Assembly: GCA_947492375.1 (NCBI GenBank) | Contig: CANLMI010000002.1 | Coordinates: 621,529 to 685,528, forward strand | Source of the DNA: an uncultured Kordiimonas sp. | Lineage (GTDB): Bacteria; Pseudomonadota; Alphaproteobacteria; Sphingomonadales; Kordiimonadaceae | DNA length: 64,000 nucleotides | Direction: 5' to 3' | In this document: piece after piece, positions 1 to 8,263 of the stretch | Numbering within the stretch: position 1 is the first letter of the stretch | Layout: the number at the start of each line of letters is the position of its first letter | The notes under the pieces: generated by a model | What the model was told of the DNA's origin: nothing | The model's database searches: none | What the model saw: only the letters and a program-made list of their open reading frames with translations | Position numbers and translations under genes: made by a program

Positions 1-724
1 CGCGGACAAAGTCACTACCTTTTTCAACGTTGGACGCAACTGATACCTCCAAACCATCGACCAACACATTTGATAAACCAACTGGCGCTTGCGCTCGAAT
101 TTCCAAATGTTCAGTATCTACCAATCGCGCCATCTCTCTTCCTGGTACAGCGTATTCACCGGCCTGAGCCAACCGTGTTACAACCCGCCCCGGAAAGGGA
201 GCTAGAACCTTGGCTCGCTTCAAATCCAATAAAGACTGCTCAAGGTTTATTTTAGCCTGAGCAAATTCTTGTTCAGTCATTAATAGTGTGCTTTGCGCCT
301 CTTCGACACGACTTGCTGGCGTATGCTTTTTGACCGCGAGTTCTCGCAAGCGTTCCAAGTCTGCCCTTAAAAAGTCGAGTCTCGCATGCAACCTTTTAAT
401 CTCTGTCTTATTACGAGCAACCGTAAGCTCAATATTACGAGCATCAATTTCAGCCAACATATCACCTTTACTTAGGTACGTTCCTTCCGGTGCCACCCAC
501 ATGACACGACCTGTAATTTCCGCTGCAATTCTACTGTCATTCATACTTACAACAGTAGCAGGCATATAAACTTCCGGTGCCATAAGCTCATCACTTGCTT
601 CAGCAACCTCAACAATCGCAGGAGGAGGGCTTTCCTGAGATAATACTGCTGATGACATACCGTTTATACCAACAACCATACAAACCATTGCTATTGTCAA
701 TTTGCCGGAACTTAAAAATATCAT
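1..724 (-). CDS. RND efflux periplasmic adaptor subunit (partial, C-terminus off the left edge)
   Basis: This is the membrane-fusion subunit of a tripartite efflux pump. It would link the inner-membrane RND transporter encoded just upstream to an outer-membrane channel. About 241 residues are visible with no stop before the window edge. Residues 1-30 look like a signal peptide ending near SSAVLSQ. Residues about 60-95 form the first half of a lipoyl-like barrel (AAEITGRV, EGTYLSKGDMLAEID). Residues about 97-172 are a charged, heptad-like alpha-hairpin, followed by the second barrel half (KVLAPFPGRVV). The ATG at 724 lies 30 bases after the transporter stop, so the two genes are probably co-transcribed, with the adaptor second. 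The family call is from visible architecture. The substrate is unknown. Confidence 0.88.
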   Translation of the reverse strand, partial: MIFLSSGKLTIAMVCMVVGINGMSSAVLSQESPPPAIVEVAEASDELMAPEVYMPATVVSMNDSRIAAEITGRVMWVAPEGTYLSKGDMLAEIDARNIELTVARNKTEIKRLHARLDFLRADLERLRELAVKKHTPASRVEEAQSTLLMTEQEFAQAKINLEQSLLDLKRAKVLAPFPGRVVTRLAQAGEYAVPGREMARLVDTEHLEIRAQAPVGLSNVLVDGLEVSVASNVEKGSDFVR

Positions 725-754
725 TGCTCTATCCTCTTTATCCTGCTGGCCTAT

Positions 755-3700
755 TTATTCTGCTGGCTGAATGATCACAGGTGTTTTTTTGAAAGTACGC
801 TTCAATGCTTCAAAGAGTTCTACCCTTAAAAGGCATGGGAGAAGTAAAAGGGTAAAAATAGTTGAAAGGCTCATACCACCAACAATGGTAGTGGCCATAC
901 CGCGGTATATTGCACTGCCAGCACCTGGGAAAAGAACGAGCGGCAACATACCCATAATCGATGTCAAAGTGCTCATAAATATAGGGCGCAGCCTAAGCCC
1001 AAGAGCTCTCTCAACAGCTTGCTCACGCGTGAGGCCATTAGCTTCTCCTGAACGCGTTTGAGCCACTAACAAAATTGCATTGTTAACAACTAACCCCAAC
1101 AAGATAATAAAACCAATCATCGTTAGAAGGTCTAATGGTGCAAAGCTAAAGATATTCAATATTTTCAAAGCAATTACACCGCCAACAGTCGCAAGAGGTA
1201 TTGTTACCACGACCAACATCGCATCTTTGGGTGACCTGAATAATGCTGCTAAAATAAGGAACAAAAGCCCCAGAGCGAGTATGAAATTAAGCGATAGGGA
1301 TGAAACAGCGCGCTCAAGTGCATCTGCACTACCGCCATATGAAATCGTAGCCCCAGCGGGCAACATCGCCCTGAGTTCAGGTTCTACATCATTTTTCAAT
1401 ATAGAGATCATATCTTCGAGTGGCATACCTTCAGGCTGGGTAATATTCAGGGAAACGGTTCGCTTCCGGTCCAAGCGTTGGATAAAGGTTGGTCCAACAC
1501 CGCGTTCAATTGTGACCAAATCACCAAGCGGAACAGTACCCCCGCCTGGTGTCGCAAGCGGTACATTCTGCAAGCTTTCAGGATCAGACCAATCTTGTGC
1601 TTTTAAGATCATGTCTACACGTTTTTCACCGTCAAAATGCTCGCCAAGCCAAAGCCCGTCACCAAGTGCCCGTATAATTCTGGATATATCCGCTCGGGTA
1701 TATCCAACCTCTGCCAAGCGCCTATCGTTCGGCGTAATCTGTAACTCAGGAGCAATGACATTCGGGTCAGGATTAGGCCGGGCCTGTGCGCCCGGAAGCG
1801 CTGATGATATCAACCGTTGCCCTTCAACGGTAACTGTACGTAACTGTTCGAGATCCCGCGCCTGAATATTTAACTCAACAGAACCATTCCCACCAAAATT
1901 ACCAAATAAATTACCTTGCTGGGCAAAGGTAAATACATCAGGAAATCCAGTTAGGATCTCATTACGAACAATCCGTTCTAGTTCTTTGACATTGCCCTGA
2001 TCTTTCGCTCTCACACCGAGGGTGCCGCCCTGCCCACCCGGAAATGTAATGAAATAATAATTTTTGAGTGCCGGTTCCTGTGTACCATCCATATATGGCT
2101 GCAATCTATCAACAATGACAGAAACCACCTCTTCGTCAATTGTCTCAACATTAGCCCCGGAAGGGAACATCAAGAAGGCGTCAACCGCATCTCTCTTCAC
2201 CGGAGGTAAATAGTTCAGATTTGGTAATAACACCCAACTAAGCGTTACAGCCCCGATCATAAGTGTTGTAATCGTTATACCACGGTTCAGAGGCGTTGAA
2301 GAAAACACCATTAACCGCTTGGCAAAACCCATAGCACGCTCACCAGCTCGTTCATTCTTAGGTAGTTTCTTCAGCCAATATTTAGCAGCAACAGGCAAAA
2401 CTGTTACCGCAACAATTAATGATAACCCAACCCCAATAGCTATGGTCAAAGCAAGGTCAGCAAAAAGCTGGCCTTCAACATCTTTCAAGAATAGAATCGG
2501 AACAAATATCGCTATAGTTGTTGCAGTTGAGGCCATTAAAGCACCCCATACTTGCTCTGCCCCTAATAATGAAGCCGCGTCGGCTTTCTCACCGCGCTCG
2601 CGTAAACGAACAATATTCTCCAGAACGACAATAGCGGCGTCTAACACCATGCCTGTCGCAAATGCAAGCCCCGCTAAAGAGATTACATTTACAGTACGAC
2701 CAAATAGGCCAAGCACAACAATAGTTGTAAGCAAACATACAGGAATCGTAAGTGCAATTAACAACGTTGCCCTTAATTGACGCAAGAACCACCAGAGAAC
2801 ACCAACAGATAACAGTACGCCAATCAGCAAATTGCCAGAAAGCAGATTGATAGCACGATTAATAAATACTGATGGATCAAACGATTTCTCAATAGCAATC
2901 CCTTGCTCAGCCAGAATTGTGGCGTTCAATTCATCGACAACTTTAGTTAACCGGTCAATCGACGCCAGAACATTGGCACCACTTTCTTTCACCACACGCA
3001 TGCTTATTGCTGGGCTACCATTCTGATAAACAACCTGATTGGCCGGGGCTGGGCCTACAGAAATCTCAGCAACATCACCAAGCGTGATAGGCCTTCCCTC
3101 ACGCCAATCTAAAATTAGCGCTCTAAGTTCATCAGGTTCATACTTACCCTTGAAATTCATTAAATAACGCCGACGCCCAACATCCAAATACCCGCCAGAA
3201 CTATCCGTTGTCCGGCCAACACGCCTTGTAATGTTATTAAGGTCAACACCAAGTTCAGCCGCCCGAACAGGGTCAAACTCAATTTGCAACTGATCGCCAG
3301 AACCTGATCCGGCTTCCAAGTTTACCTGAGCAATTCCTTCAACGGCCTCAAGCTTGGGTTTGACATTATCCTCGATAAAGGAAGCATATTCTTCTCGCGC
3401 GAGTGCACTGCCCTCACGAAATTGCGTGAATAGATAAATTAATGTCTCTCCAGCAGGGTCACCGCCATTCATAACAATTTGGGGCCTGTCGGCATCGGCC
3501 GGAAGCGGTGGCAGCCGATTAAGACGGCTTATAATTTCAATAAGCATGCGGTCCATATCGGTTTCTAATGCAAATGTCATTGAAACAAAGCCGTTAGATG
3601 AATTAGAAAAAGTTCTCAACTCTTCAAGGCCCGGTATTCCTTGCATTACCTCCTCTATCGGCTCGACAATCTCTGACTCGATCTCAGCGGGGCTAGCCGC

Positions 3701-3856
3701 CCGCCAAAATGTCTGGACAGCGATCTGGGGCCTATCAATATTTGGAAATAACTGGACAGGTAATTTGGTTAAAGTAATTACGCCTAAAAGAAGCGCCATA
3801 ACTGCAACCACCATAATGGCTGCAGGGTTTTTCAGGCTTTTTTCTGTGAGTAACAT
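755..3856 (-). CDS. RND efflux transporter permease subunit
   Basis: This is an inner-membrane, proton-driven RND pump protein of 1033 residues, the normal length for the HAE/AcrB-like class. It has an N-terminal membrane helix (about 12-30), a first large periplasmic loop, a membrane bundle from about 335 to 500, a second periplasmic loop and a C-terminal bundle ending near 1015. The TM4 relay motif reads GMVLDAAIVVLENI, so there is one acidic residue (Asp406) where AcrB has two adjacent aspartates. The TM10 motif is VVNNAILLV, with Asn where AcrB has its lysine. Both variants occur in distant RND branches, so the protein is probably functional but not a close AcrB orthologue. It is followed by its adaptor gene 30 bases downstream. 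No regulator gene is adjacent. Confidence 0.93.
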   Translation of the reverse strand: MLLTEKSLKNPAAIMVVAVMALLLGVITLTKLPVQLFPNIDRPQIAVQTFWRAASPAEIESEIVEPIEEVMQGIPGLEELRTFSNSSNGFVSMTFALETDMDRMLIEIISRLNRLPPLPADADRPQIVMNGGDPAGETLIYLFTQFREGSALAREEYASFIEDNVKPKLEAVEGIAQVNLEAGSGSGDQLQIEFDPVRAAELGVDLNNITRRVGRTTDSSGGYLDVGRRRYLMNFKGKYEPDELRALILDWREGRPITLGDVAEISVGPAPANQVVYQNGSPAISMRVVKESGANVLASIDRLTKVVDELNATILAEQGIAIEKSFDPSVFINRAINLLSGNLLIGVLLSVGVLWWFLRQLRATLLIALTIPVCLLTTIVVLGLFGRTVNVISLAGLAFATGMVLDAAIVVLENIVRLRERGEKADAASLLGAEQVWGALMASTATTIAIFVPILFLKDVEGQLFADLALTIAIGVGLSLIVAVTVLPVAAKYWLKKLPKNERAGERAMGFAKRLMVFSSTPLNRGITITTLMIGAVTLSWVLLPNLNYLPPVKRDAVDAFLMFPSGANVETIDEEVVSVIVDRLQPYMDGTQEPALKNYYFITFPGGQGGTLGVRAKDQGNVKELERIVRNEILTGFPDVFTFAQQGNLFGNFGGNGSVELNIQARDLEQLRTVTVEGQRLISSALPGAQARPNPDPNVIAPELQITPNDRRLAEVGYTRADISRIIRALGDGLWLGEHFDGEKRVDMILKAQDWSDPESLQNVPLATPGGGTVPLGDLVTIERGVGPTFIQRLDRKRTVSLNITQPEGMPLEDMISILKNDVEPELRAMLPAGATISYGGSADALERAVSSLSLNFILALGLLFLILAALFRSPKDAMLVVVTIPLATVGGVIALKILNIFSFAPLDLLTMIGFIILLGLVVNNAILLVAQTRSGEANGLTREQAVERALGLRLRPIFMSTLTSIMGMLPLVLFPGAGSAIYRGMATTIVGGMSLSTIFTLLLLPCLLRVELFEALKRTFKKTPVIIQPAE

Positions 3857-4006
3857 CTCGCTATCCCGGAATTGCTTATATTTGCAATTCTTATCGGAAT
3901 TTAATCGCGATAAAAAAAGTTGAATGCGCCTAACTGGGTATCGATTGCGATAAAGTGTTACACACTAACGTTAAGTTTATGGCGCTGCCAACTTTAGTTG
4001 GGCTCA

Positions 4007-4438
4007 TTAGTCCTTTACAGTATCAAGGACTGAATCAGTATTCGTTTTCTTGGTTAGTTCTTCAAAATCACCAAGGCCACAGCTCCCCCACGGACGGCCA
4101 AAAGTATCTAGAACTGTCAGAATTTCACCCCGGCATAAATTATTGATAGTAGTGCTATAAGAAAACCGTTCTTCGCGTGCCAAACCAACACACCTGCCAT
4201 TTAAGTGGTTTAAATATCCCACTTTCCCGATTCCCCGGAAGAAAATTGTTTTATCATCAATTACCCGACTTTCTCTCAATCGGCGTAAATTCACACAACT
4301 TCTTGTTTCACCATTTTTTTCATACTTTTCCATAATATCAGCTAGTCGCTTTTCACTACGCGTCAGTTTTTCATCTTCAGCAGACACTGCCGACGAAAAA
4401 AATAATGCCGCAAACAAAACCAATATTCTAACAAACAT
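4007..4438 (-). CDS. Small exported cysteine-containing protein, DUF6491-like
   Basis: This 143-residue protein starts with a clear signal peptide (hydrophobic residues 3-19, cleavage likely after Ala20 in AVSA), so it should be periplasmic. The mature part has four cysteines (48, 83, 102, 120), enough for two disulfides. Its pattern is Arg-Ser-Cys-Val-Asn, a conserved RESRVIDDKTI stretch, CVGLAREERFSY and a final CGLGDFEEL. From memory this resembles DUF6491 proteins found in several alphaproteobacteria, whose function is not known to me. It stands alone, on the same strand as the RND genes but about 150 bases upstream of them. Confidence 0.75.
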   Translation of the reverse strand: MFVRILVLFAALFFSSAVSAEDEKLTRSEKRLADIMEKYEKNGETRSCVNLRRLRESRVIDDKTIFFRGIGKVGYLNHLNGRCVGLAREERFSYSTTINNLCRGEILTVLDTFGRPWGSCGLGDFEELTKKTNTDSVLDTVKD

Positions 4439-4510
4439 CCGGGATCTTTCTCAAATCAGGTACGATGAAGATATCTATATATATCTGAATATAAGCTTAA
4501 TGCTTTCTGA

Positions 4511-5026
4511 TTACGACGGTATCAAATCAAAGGTACTTTGATACAATGATCTTAGGTCTGTTTCCAATTGTTGAAGAACAAGCCTTTCGCGCTGACCAAT
4601 TGATATCAGTGTTTCGTCAAAAGCAACGCCGTGAACACGCGCTAATTCCATCAAATAATTTATGAATGCATCGCTACGTGCATCCAATATCCATTGAAAC
4701 GTTGTCTTTTCCAAATTATGGGTTTGTGCCCATTGAGCAAAAGTTTGAACCAGATGAGGTAAAAGAGTATCCCCAATTTTATGCAGCCCATTGCAAAAGC
4801 CTTCAAATGGAGGCTTCTTTTCTTGCTCGGGAACATCAATCTCTTCTTGCCGACAAGACGCTACAGCCTCTAACTCTCGCACCATCTCAGAAAGTTTTTC
4901 ATCCATCAAAGTGGCAAGTTCATCAGAAAGTCTCTGTTGATTGGGAGACAGCACTCCTTCCGGTCCGCTCCGGACTGACCTCAAGCTTTCGCTCAAAAAA
5001 TCAATAATTGTCGGATTATCGGCCAT
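4511..5026 (-). CDS. Unrecognised 171-residue cytoplasmic protein
   Basis: I do not recognise this protein. It has no signal peptide or membrane segment. It is acidic and predicted mostly helical, with a charged N-terminal half (residues 25-80, rich in Glu, Asp and Leu) that could be coiled coil. The C-terminal half contains the stretch TFQWILDARSDAFINYLMEL. The ATG at 5026 is the only sensible start. It lies between the transhydrogenase operon terminator and the DUF6491-like gene, with about 70 bases on each side, so it may be a single-gene unit. Base composition looks like its neighbours. The open frame on the opposite strand (4666-5007) is shorter and has no family features. Confidence 0.6.
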   Translation of the reverse strand: MADNPTIIDFLSESLRSVRSGPEGVLSPNQQRLSDELATLMDEKLSEMVRELEAVASCRQEEIDVPEQEKKPPFEGFCNGLHKIGDTLLPHLVQTFAQWAQTHNLEKTTFQWILDARSDAFINYLMELARVHGVAFDETLISIGQRERLVLQQLETDLRSLYQSTFDLIPS

Positions 5027-5100
5027 AGTGGACTTTCAAAACAGGGTTAAGGTTAATTATTATATTGTATGTTATGAATATTGATCAATAGCACATATTC

Positions 5101-5132
5101 AAAAAAGGGCACTCGAAACAATCGAGGCCCTT
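5101..5132 (-). terminator. Rho-independent terminator of the pnt operon
   Basis: Reading the minus strand, AAGGGCCTCGA is followed by a TTGTT loop and then TCGAGTGCCCTT, giving a stem with one bulged base and then a run of T. It starts 22 bases after the pntB stop codon, so it should end the transhydrogenase transcript. Confidence 0.85.
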
Positions 5133-5154
5133 AATCATTCATCTTTATTCTACT

Positions 5155-6570
5155 TTACAGCGCTTTCACAATCTCTTCGACCATTTTTTTGGCATCTGAG
5201 AATAACATCATTGTGTTATCGCGGAAAAAAAGCTCGTTTTCTACGCCAGCATACCCGCTTCCCATCGAACGCTTGATGAACAGCACTGTATTTGCTTTTT
5301 CCACATCCAAGATCGGCATACCATATATTGGACTTTGTGGATCAGTTTTGGCCGCAGGGTTCGTAACATCGTTCGCGCCAATTACAAAGGCAACATCGGC
5401 CTGAGCAAATTCACTATTGATATCTTCAAGTTCAAATACCTCGTCATAAGGTACATTTGCTTCAGCGAGTAGAACATTCATATGACCTGGCATACGACCA
5501 GCAACCGGATGAATAGCATATGATACATCAACGCCTTCGGCTTTCAGCATATCACACATTTCCTTCAAGGCATGCTGTGCCTGCGCAACTGCCATACCGT
5601 ACCCTGGCACAATAATAACCTTAGCGGCATTTTTCATAATGAAAGCAGCGTCATCCGCGGAGCCTTGCTTAACAGGGCGTGTCTCAACAACGCCGCCAGC
5701 GGCAACAGCGCTATCATCAGCTCCGAATCCGCCAAGGATCACAGAGATAAAGCTACGATTCATACCCTTACACATAATGTAAGACAGAATTGCGCCCGAT
5801 GAGCCAACAAGAGCACCTGTTACAATAAGCGCAGTATTGGCAAGCGTAAAACCTATCCCCGCTGCGGCCCAACCTGAATAACTATTCAGCATCGAAACTA
5901 CAACCGGCATATCAGCACCGCCAATTGGAATAATCAGTAAAAACCCAATAATAAAACTTAGACCAATAATCCACCACATCAAATGGCCACCGCCAGAGGC
6001 TGCACCCTCAGATGTCGCAAAAGCGTATATCAAGCCAATAATTGCCAAACCCAAAACTGCATTAATTGCATGACGACCGGGTAACATAATCGGCGCACCA
6101 GACATGTTACCGTTCAATTTTGCAAAGGCGATCAACGACCCTGAAAATGTTATGGCGCCGATTGCAGCACCAAGCGCCATTTCAATCCGGCTAGCAACAA
6201 AAATGCCGTTGTCGCCCCAAATTCCAAACGACTGTGGATCAAGGAATGCCGCAGCAGCCACCATCACAGCCGCTAGGCCAACAAGGCTATGGAATGCGGC
6301 TACAAGTTGCGGCATAGCTGTCATCGCGATCTTGCGAGCCATAACATACCCAATACCACCGCCTATAATCAGGGCACCCATGATCCATTCATAAGAAACA
6401 ATTTCCGGGTTAAGTACAGTCGTGATGATAGCAATTGCCATCCCGATCATACCATACATATTACCTTGCCGGCTGGTCTCTGGGCTTGAAAGCCCGCGCA
6501 AGGAAAGGATAAAGAGAACAGCAGCGACAAGATATGCAACCGCTGTAAGGTCTGTTTGTAATTGACTCAT
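5155..6570 (-). CDS. pntB: NAD(P) transhydrogenase subunit beta
   Basis: This is the beta subunit of the proton-translocating nicotinamide nucleotide transhydrogenase of the inner membrane. The enzyme uses the proton gradient to reduce NADP+ with NADH. The first 270 residues or so hold about nine hydrophobic helices. The C-terminal 190 residues form the NADP(H)-binding dIII domain, with the GYGMAVAQAQH fingerprint, HPVAGRMPGHMNVLLAEA and a conserved GANDVTNPAA. Its 471 residues match the family. It is the last gene of the pntAa-pntAb-pntB operon, 11 bases after pntAb. Its supply of NADPH fits the biosynthetic and redox genes elsewhere in the window. Confidence 0.97.
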   Translation of the reverse strand: MSQLQTDLTAVAYLVAAVLFILSLRGLSSPETSRQGNMYGMIGMAIAIITTVLNPEIVSYEWIMGALIIGGGIGYVMARKIAMTAMPQLVAAFHSLVGLAAVMVAAAAFLDPQSFGIWGDNGIFVASRIEMALGAAIGAITFSGSLIAFAKLNGNMSGAPIMLPGRHAINAVLGLAIIGLIYAFATSEGAASGGGHLMWWIIGLSFIIGFLLIIPIGGADMPVVVSMLNSYSGWAAAGIGFTLANTALIVTGALVGSSGAILSYIMCKGMNRSFISVILGGFGADDSAVAAGGVVETRPVKQGSADDAAFIMKNAAKVIIVPGYGMAVAQAQHALKEMCDMLKAEGVDVSYAIHPVAGRMPGHMNVLLAEANVPYDEVFELEDINSEFAQADVAFVIGANDVTNPAAKTDPQSPIYGMPILDVEKANTVLFIKRSMGSGYAGVENELFFRDNTMMLFSDAKKMVEEIVKAL

Positions 6571-6581
6571 TACTCTACCCC

Positions 6582-6878
6582 TTATTTCTTTTTCTTATAC
6601 ATAGCGAGCATGCGTGCCGTTACTGCAAACCCCCCAAAAATATTGATCGCAGCCAGAGCAATTGCAATTGCTCCCAGAACTTTCGCAATACTGAAGCCGT
6701 CAGGGCCTGTGGCAACTAATGCGCCGACGATAATAACACTTGAGATAGCGTTTGTAACACTCATCAAAGGGGTATGAAGCGCAGGTGTTACCGACCAGAC
6801 AACATAATAACCAACAAAAATTGCCATTATGAAAACCGAAAATTGCTGGATGAATGGATTAACAAGAATATCGTGCAT
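6582..6878 (-). CDS. pntAB: NAD(P) transhydrogenase subunit alpha part 2 (membrane part)
   Basis: This 98-residue membrane protein corresponds to the C-terminal membrane portion of the E. coli PntA chain. It has three hydrophobic segments (about 10-28, 41-60, 62-85), with the typical VGYYVVWSVTPALHTPLMSVTNAISSV core written here only in part. In many alphaproteobacteria the alpha subunit is split into a soluble and a membrane gene, as here. Only 3 bases separate it from the soluble alpha gene and 11 from pntB. It contributes to the proton channel (domain II) together with the beta-subunit helices. Confidence 0.95.
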   Translation of the reverse strand: MHDILVNPFIQQFSVFIMAIFVGYYVVWSVTPALHTPLMSVTNAISSVIIVGALVATGPDGFSIAKVLGAIAIALAAINIFGGFAVTARMLAMYKKKK

Positions 6879-6881
6879 TAT

Positions 6882-8009
6882 TTAGCCCTCCAATAAGCGA
6901 CTGTGAACAACTGCACCGTCTTTAGTTACAAGAGACTCGGAAATTATTTCATCCTCATAATCCACCGTTAACACGCCGTCTTTTACATGCGGCGTGATAA
7001 AGTTGAGGAGGTTTTTAGCGAAAAGAACTGAAGCATCAGCAGCCAATCTTGATGGAACATTACGGTAACCAACAATCGTGACACCGTTTATCTCTACAAT
7101 CTCGCCCGGCTTGGACAGCTCGCAGTTACCACCCGCCTCTACAGCCAAATCAACAATCACACTGCCCGGCTTCATTGACTTCACCATTTCTTCCGTAATC
7201 AACATAGGCGCAGGGCGGCCCGGAATGAGGGCCGTGGTAATCGCAATATCCTGCTTAGCAAGCGTTTCAGAAATCAACGCTGCTTGTTTCACCTTATATT
7301 CATCGCTCATTTCTCTCGCGTAACCGCCAGATGTTTCTGCCGCAGCAGTTTCTTCATCTTCCACCATGACAAACTTACCACCAAGGCTTTCAACTTGCTC
7401 TTTAGCAACAGGACGAACATCGGTCGCGCTCACAATAGCGCCCAACCGTTTAGCTGTCGCAATCGCCTGAAGGCCAGCAACACCAGCCCCCATCACCATG
7501 ACCTTTGCTGGAGCAACAGTACCCGCTGCAGTCATCATCATTGGCATACCTCGGCCGTAATGCGATGCAGCGTCCAGAACGGCTTTGTATCCCGCCAAAT
7601 TAGATTGTGACGATAAAATATCCATCGACTGCGCCCGTGTTATTCGTGGCACAAATTCCATCGCAAAAGCGGTAAGGCCAGCTTTTGCATACGCATCCAA
7701 CCGCTCTCGCTCAGCGAAAGGATTAAGCGCAGATAATTGGATAGCGCCGTTTTTGACACTTGCCAACTGACCGGCTTCTAGCCCTTGCACAGAAAAAATA
7801 ACCTCGGCATCAGCGATCGTATCATCAATCGTATCAGCGATCTTGGCCCCTGCCTCAACAAATTCAGAATCTAGTATTGAAGCGCCCTGACCAGCGCCCT
7901 TTTCAACTGTTAGCTCAAAACCTAACCCAATAAGTTTCTTAACTGTATCAGGTGATGCTGCAACGCGCTTTTCCGCATCGCGGCGTTCCCGAACAACTGC
8001 GAGTTTCAT
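6882..8009 (-). CDS. pntAA: NAD(P) transhydrogenase subunit alpha part 1 (NAD-binding)
   Basis: This soluble dI domain of 375 residues binds NAD(H) and passes hydride to the NADP domain of the beta subunit. It begins with the alanine dehydrogenase/PNT N-terminal domain (MKLAVVRERRDAEKRVAASP). From about residue 165 it has the Rossmann motif GAGVAGLQAIATAKRLGA followed by ATDVRP. The start at 8009 has a strong GGGAGG ribosome site. It is the first gene of the operon. The 254-base gap upstream is shared with a divergent sigma-54 response regulator, but I found no sigma-54 promoter in that gap. Confidence 0.97.
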   Translation of the reverse strand: MKLAVVRERRDAEKRVAASPDTVKKLIGLGFELTVEKGAGQGASILDSEFVEAGAKIADTIDDTIADAEVIFSVQGLEAGQLASVKNGAIQLSALNPFAERERLDAYAKAGLTAFAMEFVPRITRAQSMDILSSQSNLAGYKAVLDAASHYGRGMPMMMTAAGTVAPAKVMVMGAGVAGLQAIATAKRLGAIVSATDVRPVAKEQVESLGGKFVMVEDEETAAAETSGGYAREMSDEYKVKQAALISETLAKQDIAITTALIPGRPAPMLITEEMVKSMKPGSVIVDLAVEAGGNCELSKPGEIVEINGVTIVGYRNVPSRLAADASVLFAKNLLNFITPHVKDGVLTVDYEDEIISESLVTKDGAVVHSRLLEG

Positions 8010-8263
8010 GTACTAGCCTCCCTCAAACGTGTTTACAGCAATATCTTCACAAGAATTCAGTACTATTCATGCAAAGCGCTACAAAATGGCTTTATTCGTT
8101 TTCTTAAATCGCTTCTTTTAATGAAACAAACCATATCAAAGTTATGATAGTTCACCAAATCCCAAAATGGTGCAAGAAAATTACAAATTATCTAAAATTG
8201 TCTCATTCATTTTTTGTTAAGCGATGTCCTGAAACGATACACTTATTGAGAAGGAGTGATTCG

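Noticed and set aside
1080-1865. Open frame of 261 residues on the plus strand
   Set aside because: It lies wholly opposite the RND transporter gene and reads as low-complexity Ser/Arg/Pro-rich sequence with no family motif.
3895-3952. Two similar stretches containing GCGATAAA upstream of the RND genes, as possible operators
   Set aside because: The similarity is limited to about 8-9 bases in A+T-rich DNA, and no regulator gene is adjacent, so chance is a sufficient explanation.
8010-8263. Sigma-54 promoter between pntAA and the orphan regulator
   Set aside because: I looked for GG-N10-GC elements with the usual flanks on both strands and found none that fit well.
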